Program-made: the position numbers and the translations under genes
Notes under the pieces: model-generated
Told to the model about the DNA's origin: nothing
Database searches by the model: none
Seen by the model: the letters and a program-made list of their open reading frames with translations, nothing else
Source: a bacterium
Lineage (GTDB): Bacteria; Armatimonadota; Chthonomonadetes; Chthonomonadales; Chthonomonadaceae
DNA length: 32,168 bases
Direction of reading: 5' to 3'
Assembly (NCBI GenBank): GCA_900299305.1
Contig: OMJJ01000308.1
Location: 1-32,168, forward strand
In this document: one piece after another, positions 15,043-22,964 of the stretch
Numbering within the stretch: position 1 is the stretch's first letter
Layout of the letters: the number at the start of each line of letters is the position of its first letter

Positions 15043-16271
15043 GGTTGTTTTCCTATGGTACTTAGGTTCTCTTCTGGGAGCGCGTTCATGCGTTTTGCGA
15101 TAAAGTTGCCCATACGTTCCAGTGCTTCACGCAGAAGGGGGAGGGCGGTGGCATAACAACAGCGGATATGCCCCTCTCCCGAAGGTCCGAAAGCGTTACC
15201 GGGTACTACTGCGACGTGTTCTTCCATTAGGAGTTGCTCGGCGAACTCCTCCGAAGTAAGCCCCGTGCGCCGAATGGAGGGGAACGCATAGAACGCCCCT
15301 TTGGGTTCGTAGCACTCTAGTCCTATCTGATTTAAGCCCTGTACAAAGATGCGTCTGCGGCGGTCATAGTCGAATACCATCTCTTGTACATCTTTTTCGG
15401 CGTTTTCGAGTGCTTCTATCGCGGCGACTTGTGAGATATGGGGGGCGCAGAGCATGGTGTACTGGTGTACCCGCGTCATAAGGGTAGTAATGGCTTTGGG
15501 GGCGCACACATAGCCCACGCGCCAGCCCGTCATGGCATACGCCTTCGAGAAGCCGTTTAGCACGATGGTGCGCTCTCGTGCGCCGTCCAGTGCTCCCATA
15601 CAGGTATGCTCACCTAAGTAGGTAAGCCTGTCGTATATCTCATCCGAGAGGAGGTAGAAGTCGTGCTTGTTGGCGAGATTTACGAGGTGTTGTAGGTCTT
15701 CACGGCTTTGGGTTGCGCCGGTGGGGTTGGCGGGAGAGCCTATGAGCAAGGCTTTGGTACGCGGAGTTATAGCGGCTTCTACACGGTCTGCATGAAGGCG
15801 GAAACCGTCTTCACTGTCGGTTTTTACCAGTACTGGTACTCCTCCCGCAAACTCAATGCAGGGGATATAGGAGACGTAGCAAGGTTCGGGAACGATTACC
15901 TCATCACCGGGGTTAAGAATCACGCGCAGAGCAACGTCTAGCCCCTCCGAGACCCCCACAGTGATAAGGCACTCCTCTACGGGGTCGTATTTTACACCGT
16001 ATCGCCCTTCCAGATGCTCACAGATACGCTCTCGCAACTTTAGCAAGCCGCTGTTCGAGGTGTAGGAGGTGTAGCCTTTTCGCTCTAGCGACCAGATAGC
16101 GGTTTCGCGTATGCGCCAAGGGGTAACAAAGTCGGGTTCTCCTACGCCTAGCGTGATAACGTCTTTCATCGTTTGGGCGATGTCGAAGAAGCGGCGGATA
16201 CCCGATGGGGGGCAGTTGGAGATAGCGGTATTGAGCGGCTTTTGGGGCGGGGTAGAGTAGTTTTGGCTCAT
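15039..16271 (-). CDS. class I/II PLP-dependent aminotransferase
   Basis: A 410-residue fold-type I aminotransferase of the aspartate/aromatic (AspC/PatA-like) subgroup. Key blocks are TLGVGEPDF (40-48), SPANPTGAT (179-187), LSDEIYDRL (208-216) with the PLP-pyridine Asp and Tyr, and the Schiff-base lysine Lys243 in LNGFSKAYAMTGWRVGY. GHIRCCYA near the C-terminus holds the substrate-carboxylate arginine. It should transfer amino groups between amino acids and 2-oxo acids in the cytoplasm; the exact substrate is not decided. It overlaps the Lrp/AsnC gene by 4 nt (ATGA at 16268-16271) and the barrel gene by 4 nt. Lrp-type regulators adjacent to such aminotransferases are common and suggest amino-acid-responsive control. 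Confidence 0.93.
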   Translation of the reverse strand: MSQNYSTPPQKPLNTAISNCPPSGIRRFFDIAQTMKDVITLGVGEPDFVTPWRIRETAIWSLERKGYTSYTSNSGLLKLRERICEHLEGRYGVKYDPVEECLITVGVSEGLDVALRVILNPGDEVIVPEPCYVSYIPCIEFAGGVPVLVKTDSEDGFRLHADRVEAAITPRTKALLIGSPANPTGATQSREDLQHLVNLANKHDFYLLSDEIYDRLTYLGEHTCMGALDGARERTIVLNGFSKAYAMTGWRVGYVCAPKAITTLMTRVHQYTMLCAPHISQVAAIEALENAEKDVQEMVFDYDRRRRIFVQGLNQIGLECYEPKGAFYAFPSIRRTGLTSEEFAEQLLMEEHVAVVPGNAFGPSGEGHIRCCYATALPLLREALERMGNFIAKRMNALPEENLSTIGKQP

Positions 16272-16756
16272 GGAGTTACCCTCAAGCGGCTATCGGTCTC
16301 TATGTCCACAAAAATATCGCCGTCTTCTTTGTAGCGTTTTAGGAGGAAGTGGGTGTTTGTTCCGGTTACGCGGTCTATTTGCGAGAGTTTTTGTGCCACA
16401 AAGTCGCCAATTTCGCGTATAGAACGCCCCTCGACCACACAGCGCAAATCCTGAGAACCCGATACCAGATAGACGGAGTGTACCTCTGGGTAGCGGCAGA
16501 TTCGCTCGGCGATGTCGTCGAAGCCTTTGTCACGGGCGGGGGTAAGCGAGACATCTATAAAGGCGAAAACACGCCCCTCTTCTAGTCTATCCCAGTCGAT
16601 AACGGTTTTGTAGCGGCGAATTACGCCTTCGGTTTCGAGTTCCTTAATGGTCTGCTCTACCTGCTCCACCGTTAAGCCCGTCTGTAGGGCGATTTCGGCG
16701 GGGGTAGTACGCGCGTCTAAGGATAGGATTTTTAGTATCGCTCTCTTTTTGGTCAC
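16268..16756 (-). CDS. Lrp/AsnC family transcriptional regulator
   Basis: A 162-residue Lrp/AsnC regulator. The N-terminal winged helix-turn-helix covers about residues 1-50 (RAILKILSLDARTTPAEIAL, then TVEQVEQTIKELETEGVIRR). The C-terminal RAM/AsnC ligand-binding alpha-beta domain follows (GRVFAFIDVSL; YPEVHSVYLVSGSQDLRCVV). Members sense amino acids and assemble as dimers to octamers. The start is a GTG at 16756 with GAGGAG 5 nt upstream. It is the first gene of an overlapping set with the aminotransferase and barrel protein, which it probably regulates. The C-terminus (DGDIFVDIETDSRLRVTP) is slightly longer than usual. Confidence 0.92.
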   Translation of the reverse strand: MTKKRAILKILSLDARTTPAEIALQTGLTVEQVEQTIKELETEGVIRRYKTVIDWDRLEEGRVFAFIDVSLTPARDKGFDDIAERICRYPEVHSVYLVSGSQDLRCVVEGRSIREIGDFVAQKLSQIDRVTGTNTHFLLKRYKEDGDIFVDIETDSRLRVTP

Positions 16757-16803
16757 AATATCTCCTCGTCTTTCCCAATCTTACCTTCATGCCTATCCAG
16801 AAA

Positions 16804-16990
16804 CTAACTCAAAGTATCGAGTACTTGTAGAGTAGTGCGGATTGTGTTAATAGAGATGAGAAGGCTATCTTTACTGTAGGGATGGTCGCCAAAACCATAC
16901 CTTTGATATAAAACTCTTCCTTCTGGGGTAAGGTCTAGGGCAATCGCATTATTTTGTGAGCAGGTATCTGTCCATATTACGGTATGTCAG
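16804..16990 (-). pseudogene. possible 3' gene remnant, partly within inverted-repeat element
   Basis: An open minus-strand frame without a start codon ends in TAG at 16804-16806. It reads through the element's terminal repeat as NAIALDL and then TPEGRVLYQRYGFGDHPYSK, followed by DSLLISINTIRTTLQVLDTLS. The composition looks protein-like, but I do not recognise it. The other side of the element ends in a frame that also reads AIAL across its terminal repeat, so the two sides may be pieces of one interrupted gene. The call rests on this reading alone and is weak. Confidence 0.3.
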
Positions 16991-17215
16991 CGGGTTAGCC
17001 CTCATCCTGTCCTTCGGACATCCTTGCCCCCAAGTTTGGGGGAAGGAGGATACTGTTATCAGGCTTTCTTGTTATTTAGAAAGGTATACCTGTACAAAAG
17101 GTAGCCACTTTACTATAGAGTGCATTCACTTCTTCGCCCAAACTTGGGCGAAGAAGTTGGTGATGAGGGTTATAACCTAACAGTACGCAACACCCAAGAG
17201 TAATGCGATTGCCCT
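16937..17215. mobile_element. 279-bp MITE/REPIN-like element with 15-bp terminal inverted repeats
   Basis: AGGGCAATCGCATTA (16937-16951) is perfectly inverted as TAATGCGATTGCCCT (17201-17215). Inside, both ends carry CCCTCATC facing inward (16999-17006 and, inverted, 17162-17169), each followed by a hairpin: 17021-17047 (CCTT, CCCCCAA, TTGGGGG, AAGG) and a 14-bp-arm hairpin at 17128-17157. A smaller TGTCC-TTC-GGACA hairpin lies to the left. No transposase is encoded. No target-site duplication is evident (flanks AAGGTCT and GGCACAT). The layout fits a non-autonomous element mobilised in trans, or REP units in inverted (REPIN) arrangement. Confidence 0.65.
17128..17157. repeat. near-perfect long palindrome inside the element
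   Basis: ACTTCTTCGCCCAA (17128-17141) and TTGGGCGAAGAAGT (17144-17157) are perfect 14-bp inverted arms separated by 2 nt. As RNA or single-stranded DNA this would form a very stable hairpin. Confidence 0.85.
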
Positions 17216-17223
17216 GGCACATT

Positions 17224-17457
17224 CTAACTCTCTCTTGTCCCTATAATAAGACGTTTATAAGTTTCAAGTGTCCTCATCATGGCTTCATTAGGTTGCTTCG
17301 CAGGTTCTGCAAACCTACGTTTTATCTCCTCAATCTCCTCGTGTGTATATACTTTGCGTGGAGCATATAGGTTGTAATCACTCTGCTCTATGGCAGTATC
17401 CCGCCCAGCCTCTTGCTCTAAAGAGGGGACAGGAGTCAAATTTTTCTTAGTAGCCAT
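17224..17457 (-). CDS. small hypothetical protein, possibly truncated
   Basis: A 77-residue protein, hydrophilic and helical in its second half (HEEIEEIKRRFAEPAKQPNE, then AMMRTLETYKRL). It has no signal or membrane segment and no recognised family. Its size and charge resemble small antitoxins, but no toxin follows. The stop at 17224-17226 lies 8 nt before the inverted-repeat element. Just before the stop is a short GA repeat (CTCTCTC on the plus strand, 17228-17234). Removing one GA unit would continue the frame as GTRELECARAIAL into the element, so the C-terminus may be the product of a frameshift plus insertion. The ATG at 17457 has AAGG about 9 nt upstream. Confidence 0.5.
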   Translation of the reverse strand: MATKKNLTPVPSLEQEAGRDTAIEQSDYNLYAPRKVYTHEEIEEIKRRFAEPAKQPNEAMMRTLETYKRLIIGTRES

Positions 17458-17471
17458 GATACATTACCTTA

Positions 17472-17855
17472 TTAGGGAAGTACGGCTATCGCCTCTATCT
17501 CTACATCTACATCGAGGGGGAGGCGAGCCACCTGAATACAACTTCGTGCGGGTTTTACATCGCCGAAGTAGTTATTATAGACAGCGTTTAGGCGAGAGAA
17601 GTTGTCCATATCCGCAAGAAAAACCACTACTTTTACGGCGTGGGTAAGGTTTGTGCCAGCCGCGACGAGGATTCGCTCCACGTTTTCTAGGCACTGGCGT
17701 ACTGCCGCCTCGAAATCGTCGCGGATAACTTCTTTGGTATCGGGCTTCATGGGAACTTGCCCAGAGACAAACACAAGGTTGCCGGTGATGATACCGGGAG
17801 TATAAGGGGAACCGGGAACCGGTGCGCCTGCATTGACGGGGGTTTTATCGCTCAT
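17472..17855 (-). CDS. RidA family reactive intermediate/imine deaminase
   Basis: A 127-residue YjgF/YER057c/UK114 protein. RidA members hydrolyse reactive enamine/imine intermediates released by PLP enzymes such as threonine dehydratase, as homotrimers in the cytoplasm. Diagnostic features are SPYTPGIITGNLVFVSGQVP, DDFEAAVRQCLENVERILVA, KVVVFLADMDNF and the C-terminal KPARSCIQVARLPLDVDVEI, with the conserved arginine in ARSCIQV. The ATG at 17855 has GAGGAG 10 nt upstream; the frame stays open to 17948 but that extension overlaps the symporter gene. A TACAAT -10-like box lies at 17903-17908 on this strand. It may share transcription with the upstream symporter (55 nt gap). Confidence 0.92.
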   Translation of the reverse strand: MSDKTPVNAGAPVPGSPYTPGIITGNLVFVSGQVPMKPDTKEVIRDDFEAAVRQCLENVERILVAAGTNLTHAVKVVVFLADMDNFSRLNAVYNNYFGDVKPARSCIQVARLPLDVDVEIEAIAVLP

Positions 17856-17910
17856 AACAAAAAATCTCCTCTTAAAACTAAAGTCGGTTGTTACTACCGT
17901 GCATTGTACC

Positions 17911-19203
17911 CTAAACTGCTTCCTCGTGTGTCTCTGGGATTTTGCCATCCAGAATACAACTCACAGTCACGTCACCCATAACGTTTAGGGTGGTGCGGCA
18001 TCTATCTAGGAACCAGTCTACGGTGAGCAGGATGGGGATAAAAGTGGGTGGTAGCCCTACAGAAGTAAATACCAACGTCATCGTAACAAGCCCCGCTTCG
18101 GGTATGCCTGCCGCGCCCACCGACGCGATAATCGAGGTGACTACTACCATAAACTGCTGTGCAAGGCTAAGGGAATGCCCTAGCATCTGTGCCATGAAGA
18201 GAGCCGCCATCGCTTCATAAAGAGCCGTTCCGTCGTTGTTGAAGTTGGTTCCTACCAAAGCCCCCATACTCGCCGACTCTTCACGTACCTTCACCTTATC
18301 TTTGAGGCACTCGTAGGTAAGGGGCATAGAGGCGGTAGAGGAGGCGGTAGAGAACGCCATCATCAGGGCATCGCTCATGCCTTTTAGGAGTGGGATGGGG
18401 CGTACCCAAGACTGTAGGCGTATTCGTGTAAGGTAGTAGATGCCTTGGAGGGTAAGCGCGAGGAGTACGGTAAGCACAAAGATACCCAACGCCTTGAACG
18501 GCTCTACGCCTTTGGTTCCCAGTACGTGCGCTACTACCCCCATTACTCCAATAGGAACCACGTCTACTATCCAGTGTAGAATGGTGATAAGCGATTCGAG
18601 GAGCACGTCCATCAAATCGCTGAGAGTGTGGAGGGGTTTATTGCGGAAGGGGCGGAACGCCATGCCAAACGCTACTGCAATAAAGATAACGCCAAGTACC
18701 TTGTCGCTAGAGTTGAGGGGTTCGAGCAGAGAGCGCGGCACGTTGTCTAAAAACTGACCTAGCGGGTCTTTGGGGGTTTTGGGTTCGGGGACATAGTTCT
18801 CCGATTTTAGAACTTCGAGTACCTTCTTTTTTACGAGGTCGGTCTCTTGTGCTTTGGTGGGAGCCTCCATACGGGGGGCAAAGTGACCGGGCTGAACCAC
18901 ATTCGCCACAAACAGCCCTATTAGGATAGCGGCGAGGGTGTTCGTTACCAGTAGTTGCGCCATCTTGCCTACCTGCTTGCCTTTTAGGTCGGCACTCATA
19001 AGGGCGCGAATCACTGCAACGAGAATAAGTGGGGGCGCAAGGGTACGTAGCATTCGCAAAATCAGATCACTGGGTACGCGCAGGTGTTCTAGTGTCTCGG
19101 TCTGACCCTGTAGAGCAAGCCCAATACCTACCCCCACCACCAAACCGAGTATAATGCGAATATAGAGCGGGGTCTTATGCCACCAGTTCCAAAATGCCTT
19201 CAT
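17911..19203 (-). CDS. dicarboxylate/amino acid:cation (DAACS) symporter
   Basis: A 430-residue inner-membrane transporter of the glutamate/dicarboxylate:Na+ or H+ symporter family (GltP/DctA-like). It should couple uptake of acidic amino acids or C4-dicarboxylates to cation flow. Signature regions are the first re-entrant loop FSTASSTASMPLTYECLKDK, then GTNFNNDGTALYEA (standing in for the family NMDGT block), GAAGIPEAGLVTM, and DWFLDRCRTTLNVMGD, whose Asp and Arg contact the substrate. The periplasmic loop around PKTPKDPLGQFLDNVPRSLL is typical. I chose the ATG at 19203 because GAGGAG lies 9 nt upstream; a TTG at 19236 adds 11 residues without support. It lies just downstream of the toxin gene. 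Confidence 0.9.
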   Translation of the reverse strand: MKAFWNWWHKTPLYIRIILGLVVGVGIGLALQGQTETLEHLRVPSDLILRMLRTLAPPLILVAVIRALMSADLKGKQVGKMAQLLVTNTLAAILIGLFVANVVQPGHFAPRMEAPTKAQETDLVKKKVLEVLKSENYVPEPKTPKDPLGQFLDNVPRSLLEPLNSSDKVLGVIFIAVAFGMAFRPFRNKPLHTLSDLMDVLLESLITILHWIVDVVPIGVMGVVAHVLGTKGVEPFKALGIFVLTVLLALTLQGIYYLTRIRLQSWVRPIPLLKGMSDALMMAFSTASSTASMPLTYECLKDKVKVREESASMGALVGTNFNNDGTALYEAMAALFMAQMLGHSLSLAQQFMVVVTSIIASVGAAGIPEAGLVTMTLVFTSVGLPPTFIPILLTVDWFLDRCRTTLNVMGDVTVSCILDGKIPETHEEAV

Positions 19204-19236
19204 CTCTGCACTCTCCTCACTTTTAAGGTATCCCAA

Positions 19237-19593
19237 CTATGCTTTGGTTAGACCAATGGCGATACGAAGTGCTTCATCTACCTCCTGCATTGCCTCTTCA
19301 CTTAGAACTCCATAACGCCCTATGATGCGGGCTTTATCTACTCCCCGTACATGAAGGAGCATCACTTTGGAGCGTTGTTTTAAGCCTGCATCAGGAGGTA
19401 CAACAAGTGCCTCAAAAGCATAGACTCTGTCTGTTTTGCGTGTGGTAAGAGGGGCGACAAGAATGACGGGAGCGTGTTCGTTAATAAGATTAGAAGAAAG
19501 AACTAATGCGGGGCGTTCTCCTGCTTGCTCCGAACCCTCTATAGGGTCAAAGCGCACACGCAAAATCTCTCCGCGTTTAGGACTAATGTTCAA
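19237..19593 (-). CDS. MazF/PemK family toxin endoribonuclease
   Basis: A 118-residue PemK/MazF-like toxin, an mRNA interferase. The opening SPKRGEILRVRFDPIEGSEQ and AGERPALVLSSNLIN carry the conserved RGEI and RPALV blocks. APVILVAPLTTRKTD and KVMLLHVRGVDKARIIGRYG match the later strands, with the LxxVRxxDKxRI motif. The start is a TTG (19591-19593) inside the antitoxin gene, which it overlaps by 11 nt, implying translational coupling and lower toxin than antitoxin output. The partner antitoxin lies directly upstream, and the palindrome at 19846-19868 is the probable shared operator. Confidence 0.9.
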   Translation of the reverse strand: MNISPKRGEILRVRFDPIEGSEQAGERPALVLSSNLINEHAPVILVAPLTTRKTDRVYAFEALVVPPDAGLKQRSKVMLLHVRGVDKARIIGRYGVLSEEAMQEVDEALRIAIGLTKA

Positions 19594-19831
19594 GGAGGCT
19601 ATCCACCTCTCTGTCCAGTGGCTCCCAATCGTGTGCGGTCTTTAAGTAGACCTCCCACATATCCTTACAGCCTTCGATAATATCTTGGCGCAAAGCTTCT
19701 TGTTCTCGCTCATGTATCCACTCTTCAAGAATCTCTGCTACTTTCGCGCTCCGTTTGCCGGGGGCGATAACCTTTTCAAAGCGTTGAAGCACATCCGAAG
19801 GAAGCACATAAGTTCGTTTTGCCACATCCAT
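19583..19831 (-). CDS. MazE-type antitoxin (ribbon-helix-helix)
   Basis: An 82-residue antitoxin for the downstream MazF-like toxin. The N-terminus KRTYVLPSDVLQRFEKVI, then KRSAKVAEILEEWI, fits a ribbon-helix-helix DNA-binding domain. The acidic tail HDWEPLDREVDSLLEH is the toxin-neutralising segment typical of MazE-like partners. The ATG at 19831 has AGGAGA 7 nt upstream. It is the first gene of the pair. The antitoxin, alone or with toxin, is expected to repress its own promoter through the inverted repeat at 19846-19868. Confidence 0.88.
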   Translation of the reverse strand: MDVAKRTYVLPSDVLQRFEKVIAPGKRSAKVAEILEEWIHEREQEALRQDIIEGCKDMWEVYLKTAHDWEPLDREVDSLLEH

Positions 19832-19845
19832 ATTAGGCTCTCCTG

Positions 19846-19873
19846 TTCGTATAAATCTACCATACGAATTATA
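19846..19873 (-). promoter_or_regulatory. mazEF-type promoter and palindromic operator
   Basis: On the minus strand the -10 is TATAAT (19868-19873). Directly downstream and covering the expected transcription start is a perfect 7-bp inverted repeat, TTCGTAT (19846-19852) with ATACGAA (19862-19868), spacer 9 nt. This position fits autorepression by the antitoxin. No strong -35 is seen. Confidence 0.65.
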
Positions 19874-19890
19874 CCTTAAATCATACCTAC

Positions 19891-20712
19891 TTACCGCTTG
19901 CCAATCGACTTGAGGTACGCAATCAACTGAGCGGGATGGTCGGACTGTAGCCCCTGAAAGCCTAATGCCATTGCCTTACTCCACTGCTCTGGGCTTTCGA
20001 GTGGGTTTTGAATATCGGGCCAAACCTCTACCCCCCAAGTAAGTGCCGCGTCCACCTGCTCACGGGTATATCCGTAGAAGGGACCATCCAGTAGCTCTAC
20101 AGGCTGTTTTTGCCACCATGCGCGTAGGCTTTCGGGGGTCTTTGCCTCTTCGGGGGGGCTAACCATGATAGGGAGACGCGGACACGCCTCTTTCCATTTT
20201 TGCCACTCATCGCCATAAGTGTATACAAGCGCGGATTTCTCCATCTTATACCTCTTTAGTAGCCCCCATACCTGCTTGGGGTCGACGGCTTTGCAGTCCA
20301 GATAGAAGTAGAGTTTTCCCTTTGCGGCTTGTAAGCACTCCTCGAAGGTGGGCGGGGGTTCGGGGGGACGGTTGGGAAATCGCTTATCTACGATGTGTAG
20401 CCGCCGAAACTCCTCTAGGGTCATCTCCGCGACTTTACCTTTTCCGTCCGTCATGCGGTCTACCGTCGAGTCGTGCATAATTACGATATGCCCGTCTTTG
20501 GTGGTACGCAAATCTATCTCCATGTAGTCAGCATCGTCTTTAATGGTGTTTTGGAGGGCTTCGAGGGTGTTTTCGGGGGCTTGTGTATGGTCACCTCTGT
20601 GGGCGATTACCACAAATTTGTGCCTCTTTTTGGGGTATGGGGCGGGTTTCCACGCCTCCGTATTTGGTAATGCGAATAGTAACCCTATCACAATGAGTAA
20701 CATCTCTTTCAT
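19891..20712 (-). CDS. exported glycerophosphodiester phosphodiesterase
   Basis: A 273-residue GDPD-family enzyme that hydrolyses glycerophosphodiesters to glycerol-3-phosphate and an alcohol. Catalytic signatures are IAHRGDHTQAPENTLEAL (His38, Arg39, then APEN 45-48), the metal ligands Glu65 and Asp67 in MEIDLRTTKDG, and the general-acid His80 in IVIMHDSTVDRMTDGKG. The N-terminus MKEMLLIVIGLLFALPNTEA is a short signal peptide, so it probably acts outside the cytoplasm. The ATG at 20712 has GAGGAG 7 nt upstream. A -10-like TATAAT lies on the minus strand at 20766-20771. It stands alone, divergent from the PEP-CTERM gene. Confidence 0.92.
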   Translation of the reverse strand: MKEMLLIVIGLLFALPNTEAWKPAPYPKKRHKFVVIAHRGDHTQAPENTLEALQNTIKDDADYMEIDLRTTKDGHIVIMHDSTVDRMTDGKGKVAEMTLEEFRRLHIVDKRFPNRPPEPPPTFEECLQAAKGKLYFYLDCKAVDPKQVWGLLKRYKMEKSALVYTYGDEWQKWKEACPRLPIMVSPPEEAKTPESLRAWWQKQPVELLDGPFYGYTREQVDAALTWGVEVWPDIQNPLESPEQWSKAMALGFQGLQSDHPAQLIAYLKSIGKR

Positions 20713-20818
20713 AATGCGGCTCCTCTCTGGGGTGGCACCCTGTATATATCTGTTGAAACTAGCATATTATACAGTCATTCTGTGGCTTATATCACGAACC
20801 GACCGCTATTTTATGTCG

Positions 20819-20824
20819 TATAAT
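20819..20824 (+). promoter_or_regulatory. -10 box of PEP-CTERM gene
   Basis: A perfect TATAAT lies at 20819-20824, without a clear -35 and 48 nt before the ATG at 20872. The opposite-strand TATAAT at 20766-20771 suggests a divergent promoter pair with the GDPD gene. Confidence 0.45.
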
Positions 20825-20871
20825 AGAAGAGAGAAGCTTTCCATATTAAAATGCTATTCAGAAAGACCCTT

Positions 20872-21858
20872 ATGAATTTACGATTGAGAACTGTTTGTGC
20901 CTGTTTTGCCCTACTATCCCTGTCTGTGTTCGCGCCTTTGCAGGCGAACGCCGCCCAACTAGGTGATGCCACCCTCTATAATCTGTTTGTGTTTGGAAAC
21001 GCGGTAATTAGCAATACGGATGCAGAGGGGCGCATTGCAATAGGAGGCAACGCCACCCTTTCCAACTTTGGCGCGGCAAGTAAGATAGGAAGTAGTACCA
21101 ACGGTAGCGATACCGAAATTATCGGCGGGAACCTAACGTGGGCGAATGGGCAACTCTACTACGGTAACGGCAAGTATGGCGGTAGCGCAAGCCTGAGTGG
21201 AGTAGGAACCCCCAACGGAACCCTCTCCCAAGCCTCTTCTTCCATCAACTTTAGTTCGGCAAAAACCAGTCTACAATCGCAGTCTATCTATCTGGGTGCG
21301 TTGGCTTCTAGCGGAACGGTAGCCAACAACTTCGGGGTGCTCACCCTAACAGGAACCAATGCAACCCAAAACACCTTTACTCTGACCCAAGCCCAGTTCC
21401 AAAACGCGAACACCCTAAATATCAACGTACCTACCACCTCTACCACTATTATCAATGTGCAGGGAACCAGTGTCACCTTCTTTAATGGGCAGACGTTTAT
21501 TAACGGAGCCGCCGATTTCCGAAACTCCTATAACTCAAAACTCCTCTTCAACTTCTATCAGGCAACCACACTAAACGATACCAGTACGGGTATCAATGGA
21601 AGCGTACTTGCCCCCTTCGCGGATGCTACATTTGGCTATAGCCAGTTGAACGGTACTCTGGTGGTGAATAGTTTAGTAAGCACAGGAGAGCTACACTGGC
21701 TACAAGACCCCAATAGCCCTAGTGGGAACTCCTTTCAGTTCAACGGCAACCTGCCCAGCAGTACTCCCAGCAACGTTCCCGAACCCGGTGCCGTTACACT
21801 ATTGGCAAGTATGGGTGTGGTTAGCTTGCAGTTTGTGCGCCGTCGCTCCCGTAGGTAG
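20872..21858 (+). CDS. choice-of-anchor A protein with PEP-CTERM sorting signal
   Basis: A 328-residue exported protein. The signal peptide is [20 protein letters not shown], with cleavage near ANA. The body, rich in Gly, Ser, Thr and Asn ([33 protein letters not shown]), matches the choice-of-anchor A (collagen-binding-like) family. The end [20 protein letters not shown] followed by VRRRSRR is a typical PEP-CTERM tail: PEP motif, transmembrane helix, basic end. It would be processed by an exosortase (not in this window) and delivered to the surface or exopolysaccharide. I prefer the ATG at 20872 because the signal peptide starts there; 20851 is in frame but less suitable. Neither has a strong ribosome-binding site. 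Confidence 0.85.
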   Translation: MNLRLRTVCACFALLSLSVFAPLQANAAQLGDATLYNLFVFGNAVISNTDAEGRIAIGGNATLSNFGAASKIGSSTNGSDTEIIGGNLTWANGQLYYGNGKYGGSASLSGVGTPNGTLSQASSSINFSSAKTSLQSQSIYLGALASSGTVANNFGVLTLTGTNATQNTFTLTQAQFQNANTLNINVPTTSTTIINVQGTSVTFFNGQTFINGAADFRNSYNSKLLFNFYQATTLNDTSTGINGSVLAPFADATFGYSQLNGTLVVNSLVSTGELHWLQDPNSPSGNSFQFNGNLPSSTPSNVPEPGAVTLLASMGVVSLQFVRRRSRR

Positions 21859-21961
21859 GTTTCAGTATAAGAACCACACTCTTAATCTCCCTATGATGTA
21901 CGAAAGAGGTCTCTGCTCAGGGTATTATAAACCATGCCCAAAACAGAAGGACACTCTGACT

Positions 21962-22897
21962 ATGCCTAAGCCGCCCTCAAAGCGCACTACAAAAGCCCCT
22001 AAACCCAAACAAGAGCGTTTAGCCAATCTTCCACAACACAACCTACCTAGCCCTTATGCCCAACTGATGACGCTGGGAGGTTCGGAAGAGCAGGACGCTC
22101 TCTATGAGGAGATGGCTCTCCAACTCAAAGAGGGAGACAGTGCAGAAGCCGTAAACACACTTATAGAGATAGCCCTAGACAGCACTTGGTACAGTTACGT
22201 CGATTTTGACACCTATCCAGAGGACAAAGACCCGTTTGCAGACGAACCCCGGCTCAGTACTCCCCTCCACGCTTTGGGAGTATTGAGGTATATGGAAGAG
22301 GCATTTGTGCCTCAGATGGCGCGGCTTCTTCCCCTCTTTGAGGCACAAGACGAGACTCTCGCCGAAGAGGTGGGCTACCTGCTTGGAGCGATGGGCGAAC
22401 CCGCCTTCCAACTACTCTCTGCCACCCTAAAAGAGAGTAGTAACTCCACCGCGATTCGTTCGGGGGCGGTAGATGCGTTGCTGGTGGTTGCAGAGGCAAC
22501 CCCAGAGCTAGAAGAGGCTTGCCTCTCCCTCTTTTTGGAGACACTGGAAAAAGACACAGACGCGGAGGTGAACACCTTTATTGTCTGTAGCCTGATGGAG
22601 CTGGGCGCGAAAGAGACCTACCCTGCAATAGAAGAGGCGTACAAACAGGGAAGAGTAGACGAGGATTTACTACCCTTGCACGAGGTGAGCGAACTCTTTG
22701 CACTGGTATCTGCGAGTGCCTCCGATGCACCCAAAGAGACCATTCGCGACCTATTCGCCTCTCGCCAAGCCGACGCTTCCGAAGAAGAGGGGAGAGAGGT
22801 ACGCACTCCCTACGTGGCGGAAAGCAAAGCAGGGCGCAACGACCCCTGCCCCTGCGGAAGCGGCAAAAAGTACAAAAAATGTTGCGGCGCGAACTAG
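21962..22897 (+). CDS. HEAT-like protein with C-terminal SEC-C motif
   Basis: A 311-residue cytoplasmic protein. A basic start ([16 protein letters not shown]) precedes an acidic, helical repeat region of HEAT type ([38 protein letters not shown]). The last 22 residues end in [17 protein letters not shown], the zinc-binding SEC-C motif known from SecA and YchJ-like proteins, which mediates protein or ribosome contacts. The ATG at 21962 has AAGGA about 10 nt upstream. The frame is open back to 21722, but that part overlaps the previous gene. It is followed after 67 nt by a second HEAT protein gene. The function is unknown; a helper in protein handling is plausible. Confidence 0.82.
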   Translation: MPKPPSKRTTKAPKPKQERLANLPQHNLPSPYAQLMTLGGSEEQDALYEEMALQLKEGDSAEAVNTLIEIALDSTWYSYVDFDTYPEDKDPFADEPRLSTPLHALGVLRYMEEAFVPQMARLLPLFEAQDETLAEEVGYLLGAMGEPAFQLLSATLKESSNSTAIRSGAVDALLVVAEATPELEEACLSLFLETLEKDTDAEVNTFIVCSLMELGAKETYPAIEEAYKQGRVDEDLLPLHEVSELFALVSASASDAPKETIRDLFASRQADASEEEGREVRTPYVAESKAGRNDPCPCGSGKKYKKCCGAN

Positions 22898-22964
22898 AAG
22901 GAACAGGAACCCGCTAACCTACGTCGAACCTAGAGAAAGAGACTTCTTTGGGGAAGAGGCATCT

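Noticed and set aside
16956-17180. 74-residue ORF inside the inverted-repeat element
   Set aside because: It translates hairpin DNA, has no ribosome-binding site and no protein-like pattern, so it is not a transposase.
17856-17948. 31-residue N-terminal extension of RidA
   Set aside because: It overlaps the symporter gene. RidA homologues begin near the MSDKTP methionine, which has GAGGAG upstream.
21934-21969. 11-codon upstream ORF overlapping the SEC-C gene start
   Set aside because: Frame opens by chance in a short leader. No attenuator structure or repeated codons support a leader peptide.
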